Positions 49,365 through 58,404 of a stretch of 64,000 nt of DNA are shown here, piece after piece. The stretch is from Curtobacterium ammoniigenes NBRC 101786 (GTDB lineage Bacteria; Actinomycetota; Actinomycetes; Actinomycetales; Microbacteriaceae), in NCBI RefSeq assembly GCF_001571045.1, contig NZ_BCSV01000005.1:62001-126000 (forward strand), read 5' to 3'. Both the position numbers and the translations under genes were made by a program. The number at the start of each line of letters is the position of its first letter. Position 1 is the first letter of the stretch. The notes below the pieces were generated by a model. That model saw only the letters and a list, made by a program, of their open reading frames with translations. It did no database searches and was not told where the DNA came from.

Positions 49365-50738
49365 GTGTCCACACTTCGACTCGCCATCGTCGGGGCCGGT
49401 CCCGCCGGCATCTACGCCGCCGACATCCTCCTGCGGGAAGCGCGCGGATTCGATGTGTCGATCGATCTGTTCGAACAGCTTCCAGCCCCGTACGGCCTCG
49501 TCCGCTACGGTGTCGCGCCCGACCATCCGCGCATCAAGGGCATCATCAACGCCCTCCGCGACGTCCTCGATCGCGGGGACATCCGCATCTTCGGCAACGT
49601 GCACTTCGGCTCGGACATCACGCTCGCCGACCTGAAGCGGCATTACAACGCCGTGATCTTCGCAACTGGAGCGATCCGCGACGCCGAGTTGGGCCTCCCC
49701 GGTGTCGAACTCGAGGGCTCATACGGCGCGGCGGATTTCGTGAGCTGGTTCGACGGGCACCCCGACGTGCCCCGCACGTGGCCGCTCACCGCGGAAAGCG
49801 TCGCCGTGATCGGAAACGGGAACGTCGCACTCGACGTGTCGCGCATCCTCGCGAAGCATGCCGAGGATCTGCTGCCGACGGAGATCCCCGACAACGTCTA
49901 TCAGGGCCTGAAGGCATCGCCCGTGACCGATGTGCACGTCTTCGGCCGCCGCGGCCCGGCGCAGGTCAAGTTCACGCCGCTCGAGCTTCGCGAGCTCGGC
50001 GAGATGCGGGACGTCGACATGATCGTCGCCGACGAGGACTTCGAGTACGACGAGGCATCGAAGACGGCAATCACGACGAACAAGCAGATCATGGTCATCG
50101 ACCGGGTCCTCCAGTCGTGGCGGAAGCGACCGGTCGGCAACGCCTCGCGTCGACTGCACCTGCACTTCTACGCGAAGCCGACCGAGTTCGTCGGCGACGA
50201 GCACGGCCGTGTGACGGCCATCCGGTACGAGCGCACCAAACCCGACGGGCAAGGAGGCGTGGTCGGCACGGGCGAGATGCGCGAGATCGCGGTGCAGGCC
50301 GTGTATCGCGCCGTCGGGTACTTCGGATCGCCGCTCGCGGACGTGCCCTTCGACGACCGCCATGGTGTCATCCCGAACCACGAGGGTCAGATCCTCGACG
50401 CGGACAACCGTCAGCTTCCCGGCATGTACGCGACGGGCTGGATCAAGCGCGGGCCGGTGGGGCTCATCGGCCACACGAAGTCCGACGCGATGGAGACCAT
50501 CCAGCACCTGGTGACCGATCAGGCGAGCTGGTGGTCGCCGGAGCAGCCAAGCCCAGACGCGATTCCGGAGCTCCTCCACGAGCGCGGCGTGCGGTTCACC
50601 GACCTCGACGGATGGCACAACCTCGACGCGCACGAGATCGCGCTCGGCGAGCCGGAGGGGCGGGCCCGCATCAAGGTCGTCCCGCGCGAGGACATGGTCG
50701 CGGTATCACTCGGTGAGGAGACGCCCGCGACCGCATGA
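49365..50738 (+). CDS. fprA: NADPH-ferredoxin reductase FprA-like
   Basis: 457 residues, adrenodoxin-reductase type with FAD and NADP sites. LRLAIVGAGPAGIYAADILL (FAD), LPAPYGLVRYGVAPDHPRIKG, VAVIGNGNVALDVSRILAK (NADP), FGRRGPAQVKFTPLELREL, and C-terminal YATGWIKRGPVGLIGHTKSDA (quoted as YATGWIKRGPVGLIG). AGGAG lies 7 nt before the GTG. It feeds electrons to ferredoxin-dependent oxygenases or to Fe-S assembly. Follows the prenyl synthase after 61 nt. Confidence 0.95.
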   Translation: MSTLRLAIVGAGPAGIYAADILLREARGFDVSIDLFEQLPAPYGLVRYGVAPDHPRIKGIINALRDVLDRGDIRIFGNVHFGSDITLADLKRHYNAVIFATGAIRDAELGLPGVELEGSYGAADFVSWFDGHPDVPRTWPLTAESVAVIGNGNVALDVSRILAKHAEDLLPTEIPDNVYQGLKASPVTDVHVFGRRGPAQVKFTPLELRELGEMRDVDMIVADEDFEYDEASKTAITTNKQIMVIDRVLQSWRKRPVGNASRRLHLHFYAKPTEFVGDEHGRVTAIRYERTKPDGQGGVVGTGEMREIAVQAVYRAVGYFGSPLADVPFDDRHGVIPNHEGQILDADNRQLPGMYATGWIKRGPVGLIGHTKSDAMETIQHLVTDQASWWSPEQPSPDAIPELLHERGVRFTDLDGWHNLDAHEIALGEPEGRARIKVVPREDMVAVSLGEETPATA

Positions 50739-50765
50739 GCGCGTTGCGCGGCCGGCACTGAGGAG

Positions 50766-50880
50766 TGCTGGGCCTGCTGGGCCTGCTGGGCCTGCTGGTC
50801 GCTCTGGGCCTGCTGGTCGCTCTGGGCCTGCTGGTCGCTCTGTGCCTGCTGGTCGCTCTGTGCCTGCTGGGCGAGCTGGC
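50766..50880. repeat. Minisatellite between fprA and cls
   Basis: About three 9-bp GCTGGGCCT units are followed by four 18-bp CCTGCTGGTCGCTCTGGG units (50791, 50809, 50827, 50845) with the last two ending TGTG. It fills most of the 181-bp gap between converging genes. Frames across it (Leu/Val/Ala on plus, Gln/Ala/Ser/Asp on minus) stay open only because the unit is a multiple of three. Confidence 0.85.
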
Positions 50881-50919
50881 GCTCCGTGCGGGCCGCCCGA
50901 CCGTGCGCGCCAGTCCGCG

Positions 50920-52380
50920 TTACTGGAGTGCGGCGGTGAGCCGCGCGACGTTGTCGAGGACTTGCGAGCGCGTGGGTCGTTGCAGCCATTCGTCGAGCGT
51001 GATCTCGAAGCTATCCGACTTGTACGAGTCCTGAATCGTGCGGAGCGCCTCCACAAAGGTTCGACCACGGACCATCACGGAGATCTCGAGGTTCAGGCTG
51101 AATGACCGCATGTCCATGTTGCTCGACCCGATGACGGCGACCTCGTCGTCGATCGTGAAGTGCTTGGCGTGGAGGATCGTCGGACGGTTGTAGAGCCAGA
51201 TCCGCACGCCGGCGCGGAGGAGCCCCTCGTAGTAGGAACGCTGCGCGTGCCAGGTGAGGGTATGGTCACCGATCTCACCGACGAAGAGCTCCACGTCGAC
51301 GCCGCGCTGCGCCGCGGTGGTGATCGCGTACAGCATGGAGTCGTCGGGCACGAAGTACGGCGAGGTGATCGACACCTTCTGCTGGGCGGAATACAGCAAC
51401 GCGTTGAAGAGGCGCAGATTGTTCTCGCCGACGAATCCTGGCCCGGAGGGCACGACCTGGCAGTCGAGCGCGTCCTGCCGATCAGCGCGCTGGACGGGGT
51501 CGCTCTCGCGCACGAGAAGCTCGTCGGTCTCGCTGTACCAGTCGGTCACGAAGAGCGCGTTGATGCCAGCGACGACGGGACCCTCGAATCGGACGAGCAG
51601 ATCCTTCCACCGCAGCCCGCGCTCCTGGTGGGCAGGGAGGTCGTAACTGGCGTCGATGAGGTTCTGCGAGCCCGTGAACGCCACCGCGCCGTCGATGACG
51701 AGGATCTTCCGATGGTTGCGGAGGTCCGGCCGCTGGAATTTGCCCTTCAGCGGTTGGATCGGCAGCATGAGATGCCATTCGATGCCGATCTCGTCGAGGC
51801 GGGCGAGCGTTGCCCGATACCCCGGATATCCGCGGCTCGCGATGTGGTCGAGCAGGAACTTCACGGTGACACCGCGGTCGATCGCGCGCTCGAGCGCGGC
51901 GAAGAACGGCGCCGTGGTCGCGTCCAGTGTTGCGATGTAGAACTCGACGTGGACGAATCGACGCGCCCCGTCGACGGCTCGCGTCATCTCGGCGATGCCT
52001 TCGTCATAGTCGGGATACAGCTCGGCACTGTTCCCGCCGACGAGCGGCATGGATCCGAGCCCGCGGTTGAGCTCGGTGACCCGTTCGAGCCACGGCGGCC
52101 AGGGCGGGTCGCGGCGAACGCGGTCCATGCCCTCTGTCTGGTCGAGGATGTACTGGTTGATCTCGGCCTGCTTCTCACGACGCGCCTTCGGCAGCTTCGT
52201 CGAGCCGATAAGCAGGAAGATCACGAACCCGATGTACGGGATCAGGAAGATGGCGAGCAGCCAGCCCGTCGCGGTCTGCGGCTTCCGGTTGATCGGAACG
52301 TAGATGATCGAGAAGGCGCGGATGCTGAGGTCGAGCAGGACGAGGACGACGACGATCGCCGTGCCGAGCCAGCCGTTCAT
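50920..52380 (-). CDS. cls: Cardiolipin synthase
   Basis: Condenses phosphatidylglycerol to cardiolipin at the membrane. 486 residues. Two N-terminal helices (IVVVLVLLDLSIRAFSIIYV, TGWLLAIFLIPYIGFVIFLL) then two PLD domains with HKD motifs: RNHRKILVIDGAVAFTGSQN and ILHAKHFTIDDEVAVIGSSN. Length and motifs match bacterial ClsA-type proteins. Followed 22 nt upstream on the same strand by yajQ, probably a separate unit. Confidence 0.94.
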   Translation of the reverse strand: MNGWLGTAIVVVLVLLDLSIRAFSIIYVPINRKPQTATGWLLAIFLIPYIGFVIFLLIGSTKLPKARREKQAEINQYILDQTEGMDRVRRDPPWPPWLERVTELNRGLGSMPLVGGNSAELYPDYDEGIAEMTRAVDGARRFVHVEFYIATLDATTAPFFAALERAIDRGVTVKFLLDHIASRGYPGYRATLARLDEIGIEWHLMLPIQPLKGKFQRPDLRNHRKILVIDGAVAFTGSQNLIDASYDLPAHQERGLRWKDLLVRFEGPVVAGINALFVTDWYSETDELLVRESDPVQRADRQDALDCQVVPSGPGFVGENNLRLFNALLYSAQQKVSITSPYFVPDDSMLYAITTAAQRGVDVELFVGEIGDHTLTWHAQRSYYEGLLRAGVRIWLYNRPTILHAKHFTIDDEVAVIGSSNMDMRSFSLNLEISVMVRGRTFVEALRTIQDSYKSDSFEITLDEWLQRPTRSQVLDNVARLTAALQ

Positions 52381-52402
52381 CGTGCAGCCCGTTCGACGGC
52401 GC

Positions 52403-52891
52403 TCAGCGGAAGTTCACGAACTGGAGCGGGACGTCGAAGTCCTGCCCCTTGAGGAGAGCGATCGTGGCCTGCAGGTCGTCGCGGCTCTTCGAGGAGACGC
52501 GCATCTCATCGCCCTGGATCTGGCTTTTCACGGTCTTCGGCGCCTCTGCCCTGATGACCGCGCCGATCTTCTTGGCGACGTCCTGCTCGATCCCGTTCTT
52601 GAGCTTCGCCTCGATGCGGTACTCCTTGCCCGAGGCGTACGGCTCGCCGGCGTCGAGGCTCTTCAGGCTGATCCCGCGCTTGATGAGCTTGGACTCGAAG
52701 ACATCGAGCACCGCTTTCGCGCGGTCCTCGGAGTTCGCCTTGATGAGCACGTCCTCGCCACTGAACGCGATCGACGCGCCCACACCCCTGAAGTCGTAGC
52801 GCTGCTCGATCTCCTTCGCGGCCTGATTGAGTGCGTTCTCCGCCTCCATCTTGTCGACCTTGCTGACCACGTCGAAGGAGCTGTCTGCCAT
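52403..52891 (-). CDS. YajQ-family nucleotide-binding protein
   Basis: 162 residues, complete Yaj[21 protein letters not shown] at the N-terminus, [35 protein letters not shown] and [20 protein letters not shown]. Members bind c-di-GMP in some proteobacteria; role in actinobacteria is unproven. TAGGCT (52899-52904, minus) ends 7 nt before the ATG: leaderless. Confidence 0.95.
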   Translation of the reverse strand: MADSSFDVVSKVDKMEAENALNQAAKEIEQRYDFRGVGASIAFSGEDVLIKANSEDRAKAVLDVFESKLIKRGISLKSLDAGEPYASGKEYRIEAKLKNGIEQDVAKKIGAVIRAEAPKTVKSQIQGDEMRVSSKSRDDLQATIALLKGQDFDVPLQFVNFR

Positions 52892-53033
52892 GCCGCACAG
52901 CCTAGCGGCGGCCGGGAGGCGCGGTGCCGGTCAGCAGGGGAGCGCACGCCGGTCTGTGGTCGGGATCCGCGCCTCCGATCCGGTATGCTCGTGGGGCGCC
53001 TTCGGTCGGTGATCACACGGGCCGGGTGCGCAT

Positions 53034-53115
53034 GGCGAGTTACCCAAGCGGCCAAAGGGATCTGACTGTAAATCAGCCGGCGTAGCCTTCGGGGGTTCGA
53101 ATCCCTCACTCGCCA
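53034..53115 (+). tRNA. tRNA-Tyr (GTA)
   Basis: 82-nt class II tRNA. Acceptor GGCGAGT (53034-53040) pairs with ACTCGCC (53108-53114). Anticodon loop CTGTAAA gives GTA. A variable arm (CCGGCGTAGCCTTCGG region) and T-loop GGTTCGAATCC are present. CCA is not encoded. TATGCT at 52983-52988 is a likely -10 box. Confidence 0.97.
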
Positions 53116-53120
53116 CGGTT

Positions 53121-53151
53121 GAAAGGCGTTCGGCTGGTCCGAGCGCCTTTC
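53121..53151 (+). terminator. Hairpin after tRNA-Tyr
   Basis: GAAAGGCG (53121-53128) pairs with CGCCTTTC (53144-53151), extended inwards by TCGG/CCGA. No U-tract. Ends 19 nt before the next gene. Confidence 0.65.
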
Positions 53152-53170
53152 GCGGTTCAGGAGCATCACC

Positions 53171-54016
53171 ATGCCCGTTGCACAGCCACTCGACCAGTCC
53201 GAGCTGCGGCAGCTCGCGGAGCTCGCCGAGCGCATCGCGCGACAAGCCGGCGAGATCGCCGTTCGTCGTCGCGCCGAAGGGGTCGAGGTCGCGGACCGCA
53301 AGTCGAGCATTGTCGACGTCGTGACGGCGGCCGACCGCGAGGTCGAGGCGTTCATCCGCGGTGCGATCGCCGCGGCGCGGCCGGCCGATGGATTCCTCGG
53401 CGAGGAGACCGGCGCGGCGGCCGGCGCGAGCGGTCTGACGTGGGTCGTCGACCCGATCGATGGCACGGTCAACTACTTGTACGGGTCGACCGCATACGGC
53501 ATCAGCATCGCGGTCGTTGCGGGTGAGCCTGACCCGGCCCGGTGGACCCCGCTCGTCGGCGTGGTTGTCGTGCCGGCGATCGATGTCGTCTACCGCGCGG
53601 TGGCGGGAGGCGGGGCGACGCGGAACGGGACATCACTGGGGGTCGCAGCCCCGGCCTCCCTGGCGGAGACGATGCTGGCGACCGGGTTCGGATACACCGC
53701 CGACCGGCGTCGGCAGCAGATCGCGGTGCTCGGCCCAGTGGTCGGTGCGGTTCGCGACATCAGACGCGTCGGTGCCGCGTCTGTCGATTTCTGCTCGGTC
53801 GCCGACGGCACCGTCGACGCGTATTACGAGCGCGGCCTCAATCCGTGGGACATGGCGGCTGGGGCGCTCGTGGCGACCGAAGCCGGGGCTGCCCTGCACA
53901 CGTGGGACGCGTCCGGCGTGCGTGCATACCTGGTGGCCGCGCCGGGTGTCGACTCGGCACTGCTGACGCTGATTCGCGACGCCGAGGCAGCCGTGCTCGG
54001 GAGCGGTGCAGCCTGA
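53171..54016 (+). CDS. Inositol monophosphatase-family phosphatase
   Basis: 281 residues. Metal sites: Glu in DGFLGEETG, WVVDPIDGTVNYLYG (signature 1, D-P-I-D-G-T) and GLNPWDMAAGALVATEAGA (signature 2). Hydrolyses inositol phosphate, histidinol phosphate or a related monoester; substrate not readable. AGGAG (53159-53163) lies 7 nt before the ATG. Starts just after the tRNA-Tyr gene. Confidence 0.93.
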   Translation: MPVAQPLDQSELRQLAELAERIARQAGEIAVRRRAEGVEVADRKSSIVDVVTAADREVEAFIRGAIAAARPADGFLGEETGAAAGASGLTWVVDPIDGTVNYLYGSTAYGISIAVVAGEPDPARWTPLVGVVVVPAIDVVYRAVAGGGATRNGTSLGVAAPASLAETMLATGFGYTADRRRQQIAVLGPVVGAVRDIRRVGAASVDFCSVADGTVDAYYERGLNPWDMAAGALVATEAGAALHTWDASGVRAYLVAAPGVDSALLTLIRDAEAAVLGSGAA

Positions 54017-54094
54017 AGCTGGTAATCTGCTCAGGCTCGTCGCCCGGTGTCGTCGCTGTGGCGGTACCCACCCACCCGACGGAGTCCTCGACGC

Positions 54095-54910
54095 ATGCCG
54101 AAACACGCCGCCAGCACCCGTTCCCGCGCCCGGATCCGACGCACCGGACGACACATCGCGGTCGCTGCGCCGCTCGCGGACCGGAGGCAGAGGGTCACCC
54201 CCGTCCGTCGCCCGGCGGTCCAGCGCATCCTTGCGCCGGGAGCCGCAGCGGGACTCGCGCTCGTCGCCGCGTTCCTCGTCGCCACGACCGTCCCGGCTGA
54301 GGCGGTCACACCGAGCTCGGATCCCGCGGCGCTCCGACTCGGCGGAGGCCCGAGTGACCAGGTGGTGTCGGGGCGGGCGCTGGGAGAGCCGCCGGTGCAG
54401 CGCGACGGCTACACCGTCGTCGACGGCTCGGCTGGTCGTTCCGCCAACACATTCACCAACGATCCGACGGCGGCGATCCAGTGGCCCTTCCTGACCGGGG
54501 TGCCGATCACATCCGGGTTCGGCGCGCGGTCCGTCGCCGGGTGCTCGTTCTGCTCGACCTCGCACCCGGGCGTCGACTTCGCGCCCGGCGCCGGGGTTCC
54601 GATCCGGGCGATCGCCGGCGGGGTCGTGACACGTGTGCAGGCCCACGACGGAGGTTATGGGAACGACGTCTGGGTAACCCACGATGTCGATGGGCTGCGG
54701 TTCGTCAGCGTCTACGGGCACATGCAAGACGGCTCGTTCGCTGTCACGGTCGGGCAGCGTATCGCTGTCGGAGCGGTTCTCGGTCGCGTCGGCAGCACCG
54801 GAAACTCGACCGGCCCGCACCTGCATCTCGAGGTGCATGTCAACGGGCAGCCGGTCGATCCGCTTGCCTGGCTCCGCGCGCACGCGGGGTCCGGGTCGAG
54901 CGCGGGTTGA
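54095..54910 (+). CDS. Secreted M23 peptidase (peptidoglycan hydrolase)
   Basis: 271 residues from ATG 54095 (GGAG 10 nt upstream; GTG 54047 is an in-frame alternative). Basic N-terminus, then a signal/anchor helix LAPGAAAGLALVAAFLVATT. The LytM-type domain begins ITSGFGARSVAG; zinc ligands are in HPGVDFAPGAG, YGHMQ and GPHLHLEVHVNG (H-x-H). Cleaves peptidoglycan peptides during cell-wall remodelling. TAATCT near 54022 is a candidate -10 box. Confidence 0.93.
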   Translation: MPKHAASTRSRARIRRTGRHIAVAAPLADRRQRVTPVRRPAVQRILAPGAAAGLALVAAFLVATTVPAEAVTPSSDPAALRLGGGPSDQVVSGRALGEPPVQRDGYTVVDGSAGRSANTFTNDPTAAIQWPFLTGVPITSGFGARSVAGCSFCSTSHPGVDFAPGAGVPIRAIAGGVVTRVQAHDGGYGNDVWVTHDVDGLRFVSVYGHMQDGSFAVTVGQRIAVGAVLGRVGSTGNSTGPHLHLEVHVNGQPVDPLAWLRAHAGSGSSAG

Positions 54911-55009
54911 GTCGGGGTTGAGTCCGGGTTGCGCGACGGAGCAGCCGTGCGGCTCTGCTATCCTCGTCTGGTGCCGTTCGGCGCCCGGTCTCCGGGCATG
55001 CGCGGCAGC

Positions 55010-55081
<72 letters not shown>

Positions 55082-55112
55082 CCGACTCTCACGCCACGCG
55101 TGCGAGTGTCGC

Positions 55113-55189
55113 GGCGGGGTAGCTCAGTTGGTTAGAGCACACGGCTCATAATCGTGGTGTCGCGGGTTCAAGTCCCGCCCTCGCTACCA
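55113..55189 (+). tRNA. tRNA-Met (CAT)
   Basis: 77 nt with encoded CCA. Acceptor GGCGGGG pairs with CCTCGCT with two G-T wobbles. D-arm GCTCAGTTGGTTAGAGC, anticodon loop CTCATAA (CAT), T-arm GCGGGTTCAAGTCCCGC. Elongator type by its ordinary acceptor and the AGAGC D-arm; tRNA-Ile2 (lysidine) is less likely. Follows tRNA-Thr by 31 nt. Confidence 0.95.
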
Positions 55190-55536
55190 GTAATGATCTC
55201 TGGTCTTCGGGTTCTCGAAGCGGTTTTCTGCGAAGACACCGCCTCACGTGCTCGGCGCTCCGGCCGCTCGGCATCCAGATCCTTCGGCGATCCCTGCATC
55301 CGTCCTCCCAGGTTTCGGGCCACCGGTCCTTTACCGGGGTCGAGCCCTTCGACACCGGCATCGGCCCTGCCGTCGACTCCTGCGACTCCGACGCAGTCGG
55401 CAAGCCCGTCCACCGGCGCCACCTCGGCAGCGCCGGTCGGCAACGCCTACGGGACAACCGGGACCTGCATCAACTGACGGCGACGGCTGAACACGCCGTT
55501 CGGGCTTCGTCGCGGCGTCGGTGGGAGGATCGCGGC
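55190..55536. other. 347-bp stretch after tRNA-Met without a confident gene
   Basis: A GTCTTCG/CGAAGAC inverted repeat (55203-55209/55231-55237) may end the tRNA transcript. A plus frame ending TGA 55475-55477 has a Ser/Thr/Pro-rich tail closing GNAYGTTGTCIN, which looks like the C-terminus of a secreted protein, but it has no credible start (the frame runs back into the tRNA). I read it as a possible gene relic. GGGAGG (55523-55528) serves the next gene. Confidence 0.45.
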
Positions 55537-56256
55537 ATGGGCACGTCGGGATCCATCCGACGGGTGCAGGAGAACACCCTGGACCCGATGCCGCGCGGGC
55601 CGTGGCCAACCACCGTTCCGGCTGTTCGGCAACTCCTCGACGATGGACTGGATCTCAGCCCGATCACCATCCTCGTCGGCGAAAACGGAGCGGGGAAGTC
55701 GACCGTCGTCGAGGCGGTCGCGCTGGCCTTCGGCATGTCCGCGGAGGGCGGCTCCACTGGCGCGAATCACTCCACCCGCCCGTCCGAATCAGCCCTCTGG
55801 CAGCACCTTACGCTCGTTCGAGAACCAGGCGCACCGCGCCGCGGATTCTTCTTGAGGGCAGAGACGATGCACGGCTTCTTCACCTATCTGGAGGAGCACC
55901 CGGGCGCACGCGCGGAACCGCGGTTCCACGAGCTGTCCCACGGCGAGTCGTTCCTGGAGGTCATCGTCGATCGGTTCCGCGGGCCGGGGCTCTGGGTGCT
56001 GGACGAGCCCGAGTCTGCACTGTCGTTCTCCGGATGCCTCGCGCTCATCGGAGCGCTCGAGGAGGCGACGAGAGCGAATGGATCGCAAGTCATCCTCTCC
56101 ACGCACTCGCCCATCCTCGCGAGGATGCCCGGTGCTCGAGTCCTCGAGCTCGACGACTGGGGATTCCACGAGACCAGCTGGGAGGAACTGCCCCTCGTTC
56201 AGAACTGGCGGTCGTTCCTCGACGACCCCGAACGGTACTTCCGGCATCTCCGGTAG
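55537..56256 (+). CDS. AAA/ABC-type single-domain ATPase
   Basis: 239 residues, soluble. Walker A in ITILVGENGAGKSTVVEAVA, an ABC-like signature FHELSHGESFLEV, Walker B GLWVLDEPESALSFSG and an H-loop ILSTHSPILARM. This is the AAA_21 small 'YbbA-like' group of stand-alone OLD/ABC-like ATPases whose partners are unknown. GGAGG (55524-55528) is 8 nt before the ATG. It stands alone, first gene of the accessory block after tRNA-Met; role in nucleic-acid or defence processes is possible but not shown. Confidence 0.88.
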   Translation: MGTSGSIRRVQENTLDPMPRGPWPTTVPAVRQLLDDGLDLSPITILVGENGAGKSTVVEAVALAFGMSAEGGSTGANHSTRPSESALWQHLTLVREPGAPRRGFFLRAETMHGFFTYLEEHPGARAEPRFHELSHGESFLEVIVDRFRGPGLWVLDEPESALSFSGCLALIGALEEATRANGSQVILSTHSPILARMPGARVLELDDWGFHETSWEELPLVQNWRSFLDDPERYFRHLR

Positions 56257-56314
56257 TCGGGTGTCAAATGACCGTTCTCCCAGCCCCACGCAACGACGGG
56301 CGGATCCGCGGGTG

Positions 56315-56590
56315 TCAGCGGGCCAGGAGGATCTGCGCGATCGCGATGACGACGATGCCGCAGATCGGTACCCCCGCGATGAGAAGGCCGGCTCGGACCT
56401 GGGTGCGACGAATGGTGTGCGGGCCGTCGCCCCCTGCGGCGATCTGCGTCGCGGCGACGAGTTGCGGCGAGGCGGCGGGAGGGATCGGTGGCGGTTCCGG
56501 ACGGTCGTCCTCGAACGACGGCACCTCGATCACGAACGAATCCGGGTCGATTGCCGCTGGCAGCCTTCGGTAGGAATCGCGTTCAGCCAT
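56315..56590 (-). CDS. Single-helix membrane protein, unknown
   Basis: 91 residues. A Pro-rich cytoplasmic part (EDDRPEPPPIPPAAS) precedes one C-terminal helix GLLIAGVPICGIVVIAIAQILL. GGAGGT lies a few bases before the ATG on the minus strand. Not recognised. Divergent from the GNAT gene and convergent with the ATPase gene. Confidence 0.7.
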   Translation of the reverse strand: MAERDSYRRLPAAIDPDSFVIEVPSFEDDRPEPPPIPPAASPQLVAATQIAAGGDGPHTIRRTQVRAGLLIAGVPICGIVVIAIAQILLAR

Positions 56591-56640
56591 TCCGCACCTC
56601 CTTGTTTCGTGACAATACGCTCCTCCCGTACGGTGAATGC

Positions 56641-57321
56641 ATGAGGGGGTACGAGGTGCGGTCTTTGCGACCCGTCCGCGTCCTCAAGGACGACGACCCA
56701 GAGGCCGCCGCACTCCACCGGGATGGGTGGCGCGTCGTCGCCGAGTCCTGGGGTGCTCGGTTGGTGCTCGACGACGGATTCGATCCGGCGCCGTTTCGTT
56801 CGTTCGTCGAGCGGGCCGAGCAGCAGGACGTCGCTGTCGCCGAACTCGACGAAGGCTGGACGGAGGCGCTGCTCGCGTTCGAAGCGGCGACGCACGACGA
56901 CTACCCGGTCACCCCTGCGACGCCCGCTCCGCCGCTCCGAGATGGCGACGACATCGCCGAGCGGCGCGCGGCAGGCTGGCGCGTCTTCGGCGCGGTGCGC
57001 GACGGGGTCGTGCTCGCGGCGTCATGGATACGGGTGCACGGCGACCAGGCTGAGACGGAAACCACCGCCGTGCTCGCGACGGAGCGCCGTCGCGGACTCG
57101 CCGTTGCGGTGAAGGCCGCCAGCGTGCTCGCGGCAGCAGCGGACGGGGCGCGCACGTTCGCAACCGGTGGTGCTGGTGTGAACGCCGGCAGCATCGCAAT
57201 GAATCAGTCCCTCGGGTACACCCTCACGGAACGGTGGCTCAGTCTGTCGGCGCCGGAACCGAGCGACTCCTCCAGCGGTGCTGCAGTGTCGGATGCGTCG
57301 GCGCGGCCGACTACCCGCTGA
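56641..57321 (+). CDS. GNAT-like N-acetyltransferase
   Basis: 226 residues. The C-terminal half has a GNAT core: TETTAVLATERRRGLAVAVK (acetyl-CoA pyrophosphate loop, R-x-x-G-L-A), then TGGAGVNAGSIAMNQSLGYT (N-x-x-x-x-x-N-x-x-L-G-Y). TACGGT (56629-56634) ends 6 nt before the ATG: leaderless. The last 11 bases overlap the convergent hydrolase stop. Substrate unknown. Confidence 0.85.
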   Translation: MRGYEVRSLRPVRVLKDDDPEAAALHRDGWRVVAESWGARLVLDDGFDPAPFRSFVERAEQQDVAVAELDEGWTEALLAFEAATHDDYPVTPATPAPPLRDGDDIAERRAAGWRVFGAVRDGVVLAASWIRVHGDQAETETTAVLATERRRGLAVAVKAASVLAAAADGARTFATGGAGVNAGSIAMNQSLGYTLTERWLSLSAPEPSDSSSGAAVSDASARPTTR

Positions 57322-58312
57322 CGCGAGCAACGAACCCGCTGGTGGCCTCGACGATTCGATTGCGCGCTGCTGTCGACGTGATCGTGCTTGAGTGGTCGCC
57401 AGGCTGGGGCCCGTAGGCGCCGAAGTCGGCGTGATTGCCGCCCTGCACCACGGTGAAGGTGGTGTTCGCGGGAAGGTTGCGTCGCGAGGCTGCGATGTCA
57501 GCCGGGGTGGCGAGCCCGTCACGAGATCCCGAGACCGACAGCACCGGAATCCGGAGCGACGCGTGCAGGTCGCTCGCAGGGTATGAGGCCCAGAAGAAGA
57601 GTCCCACTACGGGCGAACGGCTGTCGTGCTGTCCGTCGTTCGCCTCGATGGCGGCAACGGTGCCGCCGAGTGAGTGGCCGCCGATCACCCAGCGCGTCAC
57701 CTGCGGGAACGACCGTTGGGCTGCCGAGAACGCCCCGGTGGCGAGAAAGGCGATGTCGAGCGGCTGCTTCGCGATCACCACGATGTGGCCCTGCTCTGCC
57801 TCCGGGCGAAGCGCCGCTGCATAGGCGCGGGCGTCGACGAGGGCGCCAGGTTGAAAGAAGACGCCGGTGGTGTCGGGCGCGCTCGTCGGACGGATCACGA
57901 TCCGGGTCGCGGTCTCGGACACGCTGACGGTCGAGTCGGACCGCATGGCGGCGAGGGCCGGTTCGACGGCGGAGTGCGGGCGGAGCCACGCGATCGCCGC
58001 GATCCAGCCGGCGGCGAGGACAACGCCGGCGATCCGCAGCACGGTGAAGCCCCGCCGCCTGCGCTCGCCGCGATCGCGCTGAGGACGCGGCTGATGCCCT
58101 CTGCCTGGTCGGCCGAGACGTGTCGCACATGCCAGCGCTGCGATTCCGCCGAGGGCAGTCAGCACGAGCAGCACCGGATAGGCGGGATGCGAGTGCACGA
58201 CACCGCCCCATGCCGTCACCGCCACCCAGAGGACGATGCCGAGGCCGGCGAGCGCTTCCAGGACGGCGATCCAGGTGACGAGGTTGCGCCTCCAGGTGTG
58301 AGCAGCAGCCAT
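57311..58312 (-). CDS. Membrane-anchored alpha/beta hydrolase
   Basis: 333 residues. Three N-terminal helices (residues about 10-105), then an extracytoplasmic hydrolase domain: GVFFQPGALVDARAYAAAL, nucleophile elbow WVIGGHSLGGTVAA (Ser), IPVLSVSGSRDGLATP and GGNHADFGAYGPQPGD with the catalytic histidine. AAGGAA precedes the ATG. Substrate unknown; similar proteins are dienelactone-hydrolase-like esterases. Confidence 0.88.
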   Translation of the reverse strand: MAAAHTWRRNLVTWIAVLEALAGLGIVLWVAVTAWGGVVHSHPAYPVLLVLTALGGIAALACATRLGRPGRGHQPRPQRDRGERRRRGFTVLRIAGVVLAAGWIAAIAWLRPHSAVEPALAAMRSDSTVSVSETATRIVIRPTSAPDTTGVFFQPGALVDARAYAAALRPEAEQGHIVVIAKQPLDIAFLATGAFSAAQRSFPQVTRWVIGGHSLGGTVAAIEANDGQHDSRSPVVGLFFWASYPASDLHASLRIPVLSVSGSRDGLATPADIAASRRNLPANTTFTVVQGGNHADFGAYGPQPGDHSSTITSTAARNRIVEATSGFVARVSG

Positions 58313-58404
58313 GACGTTCCTTCGCGGTAGCAGCAGGTGCGCCGTTCAGGACGAACGACGATATGCACCACGCTACCGTTCAGCCGGCTGACGAAGCAGA
58401 GCGG

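Noticed and set aside
50765-51034. Leu-rich ORF over the fprA-cls minisatellite
   Set aside because: Open only because the repeat is a multiple of three; it continues antisense into cls and has no ribosome site.
54017-54094. c-di-AMP riboswitch before the M23 peptidase
   Set aside because: Such elements often precede cell-wall hydrolases in actinobacteria, but the 78-bp gap is too short and lacks the conserved core.
55113-55536. Phage or island att site at tRNA-Met
   Set aside because: I found no second copy of the tRNA 3' end downstream and no integrase gene in the window.
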